From contig JAAFIT010000147.1 of assembly GCA_013298745.1 (NCBI GenBank), forward strand, positions 1 to 6,483: a DNA stretch of 6,483 bases, in the 5' to 3' direction. Below the pieces are notes generated by a model, which was not told the origin of the DNA, ran no database searches, and saw only the letters and a program-made list of their open reading frames with translations. Position 1 is the stretch's first letter. Every line of letters starts with the position of its first letter. Shown one piece after another: positions 6,247-6,483 of the stretch. The translations under genes and the position numbers were made by a program. Origin of the DNA: Sphingomonadales bacterium. GTDB lineage: Bacteria > Pseudomonadota > Alphaproteobacteria > Sphingomonadales > Sphingomonadaceae.

Positions 6247-6483
6247 ATGCGCTTTCGTCTTGCTGCCGCCCTGCTTGTCGCCACCGCACTGACCGCACCT
6301 GTGCATGCCGTGCCCGCCCCGGCGCCGGTCGCCGAAATCGCGCGCGCCATCGATATCCCCTATGAGACGTTCACCCTGCCCAATGGCCTGCGCGTCATCG
6401 TCCACACCGATCGCAAGGCACCGATCGTCGCGGTGAGCGTCTGGTATCACATCGGTTCGAAGGACGAGCCCAAGGGCAAAACG
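6247..6483 (+). CDS. Exported M16 (insulinase/pitrilysin) family peptidase, N-terminus (partial)
   Basis: An open frame of 79 codons runs from ATG 6247 off the window end. It begins with a signal peptide (about 1-21, LAAALLVATALTAPVHA). The Pro/Ala-rich linker PAPAPVAE follows, then the opening strands of an M16 domain: YETFTLPNGLRVIVHTDR (39-56) and VAVSVWYHIGSKDEPKGKT (61-79). In this family that segment leads straight into the zinc-binding HxxEH motif, which would lie within about 15 residues beyond the window, so catalytic competence cannot be judged. AGGA at 6237-6240, six bases upstream, supports the start. Such exported proteins are often encoded as neighbouring pairs of an active and an inactive M16 subunit; the next gene should show whether that holds. 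Its position 47 bases after the M28 gene suggests the same transcript. Confidence 0.9.
   Translation, partial: MRFRLAAALLVATALTAPVHAVPAPAPVAEIARAIDIPYETFTLPNGLRVIVHTDRKAPIVAVSVWYHIGSKDEPKGKT

Overview
The window looks like part of an alphaproteobacterial chromosome, most likely Sphingomonadales. The DNA is GC-rich and densely coded on one strand. Ribosomal protein S9 carries a roughly 50-residue N-terminal extension. The variant C-terminal sorting signal is PEPxxWA, which is common in sphingomonads. The genus cannot be fixed from the sequence. All genes read on the plus strand. I found no tRNA, rRNA, CRISPR array, insertion sequence or sign of recent transfer.

Region 1 (1-681) is the end of the conserved rplM-rpsI ribosomal operon. 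It holds the last 18 codons of L13, complete S9 joined by a TAATG overlap, and two tandem hairpins. The second hairpin is a textbook intrinsic terminator. Region 2 (682-1718) is a single gene for a secreted, cysteine-free protein with a PEPxxWA-CTERM sorting signal. It has its own leader and is followed by a strong hairpin without a T tract.

Region 3 (1719-6483) is a tightly packed gene run that is probably one operon. It encodes a DsbD/ScsB-type membrane thiol:disulfide reductase with all six relay cysteines, then an Old Yellow Enzyme family flavin reductase whose GTG start directly follows the reductase stop. Next come an exported zinc M28 peptidase with a fibronectin-III-like C-terminal domain and, cut by the window end, the start of an exported M16 (insulinase/pitrilysin) peptidase. 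The gaps are 0, 23 and 47 bases.

The reductase would carry cytoplasmic thioredoxin electrons to the periplasm, where both peptidases are predicted to go. The M28 peptidase has exactly two cysteines, in a CGNC motif, and so is a possible client of that pathway; this is inference. The flavin reductase is expected to be cytoplasmic, and its link to the other genes is unclear. Nothing here is clearly an undescribed system. The least explained parts are the PEPxxWA protein ectodomain, the hairpin and short-spaced Shine-Dalgarno region before the reductase, and the grouping of envelope redox and peptidase genes.
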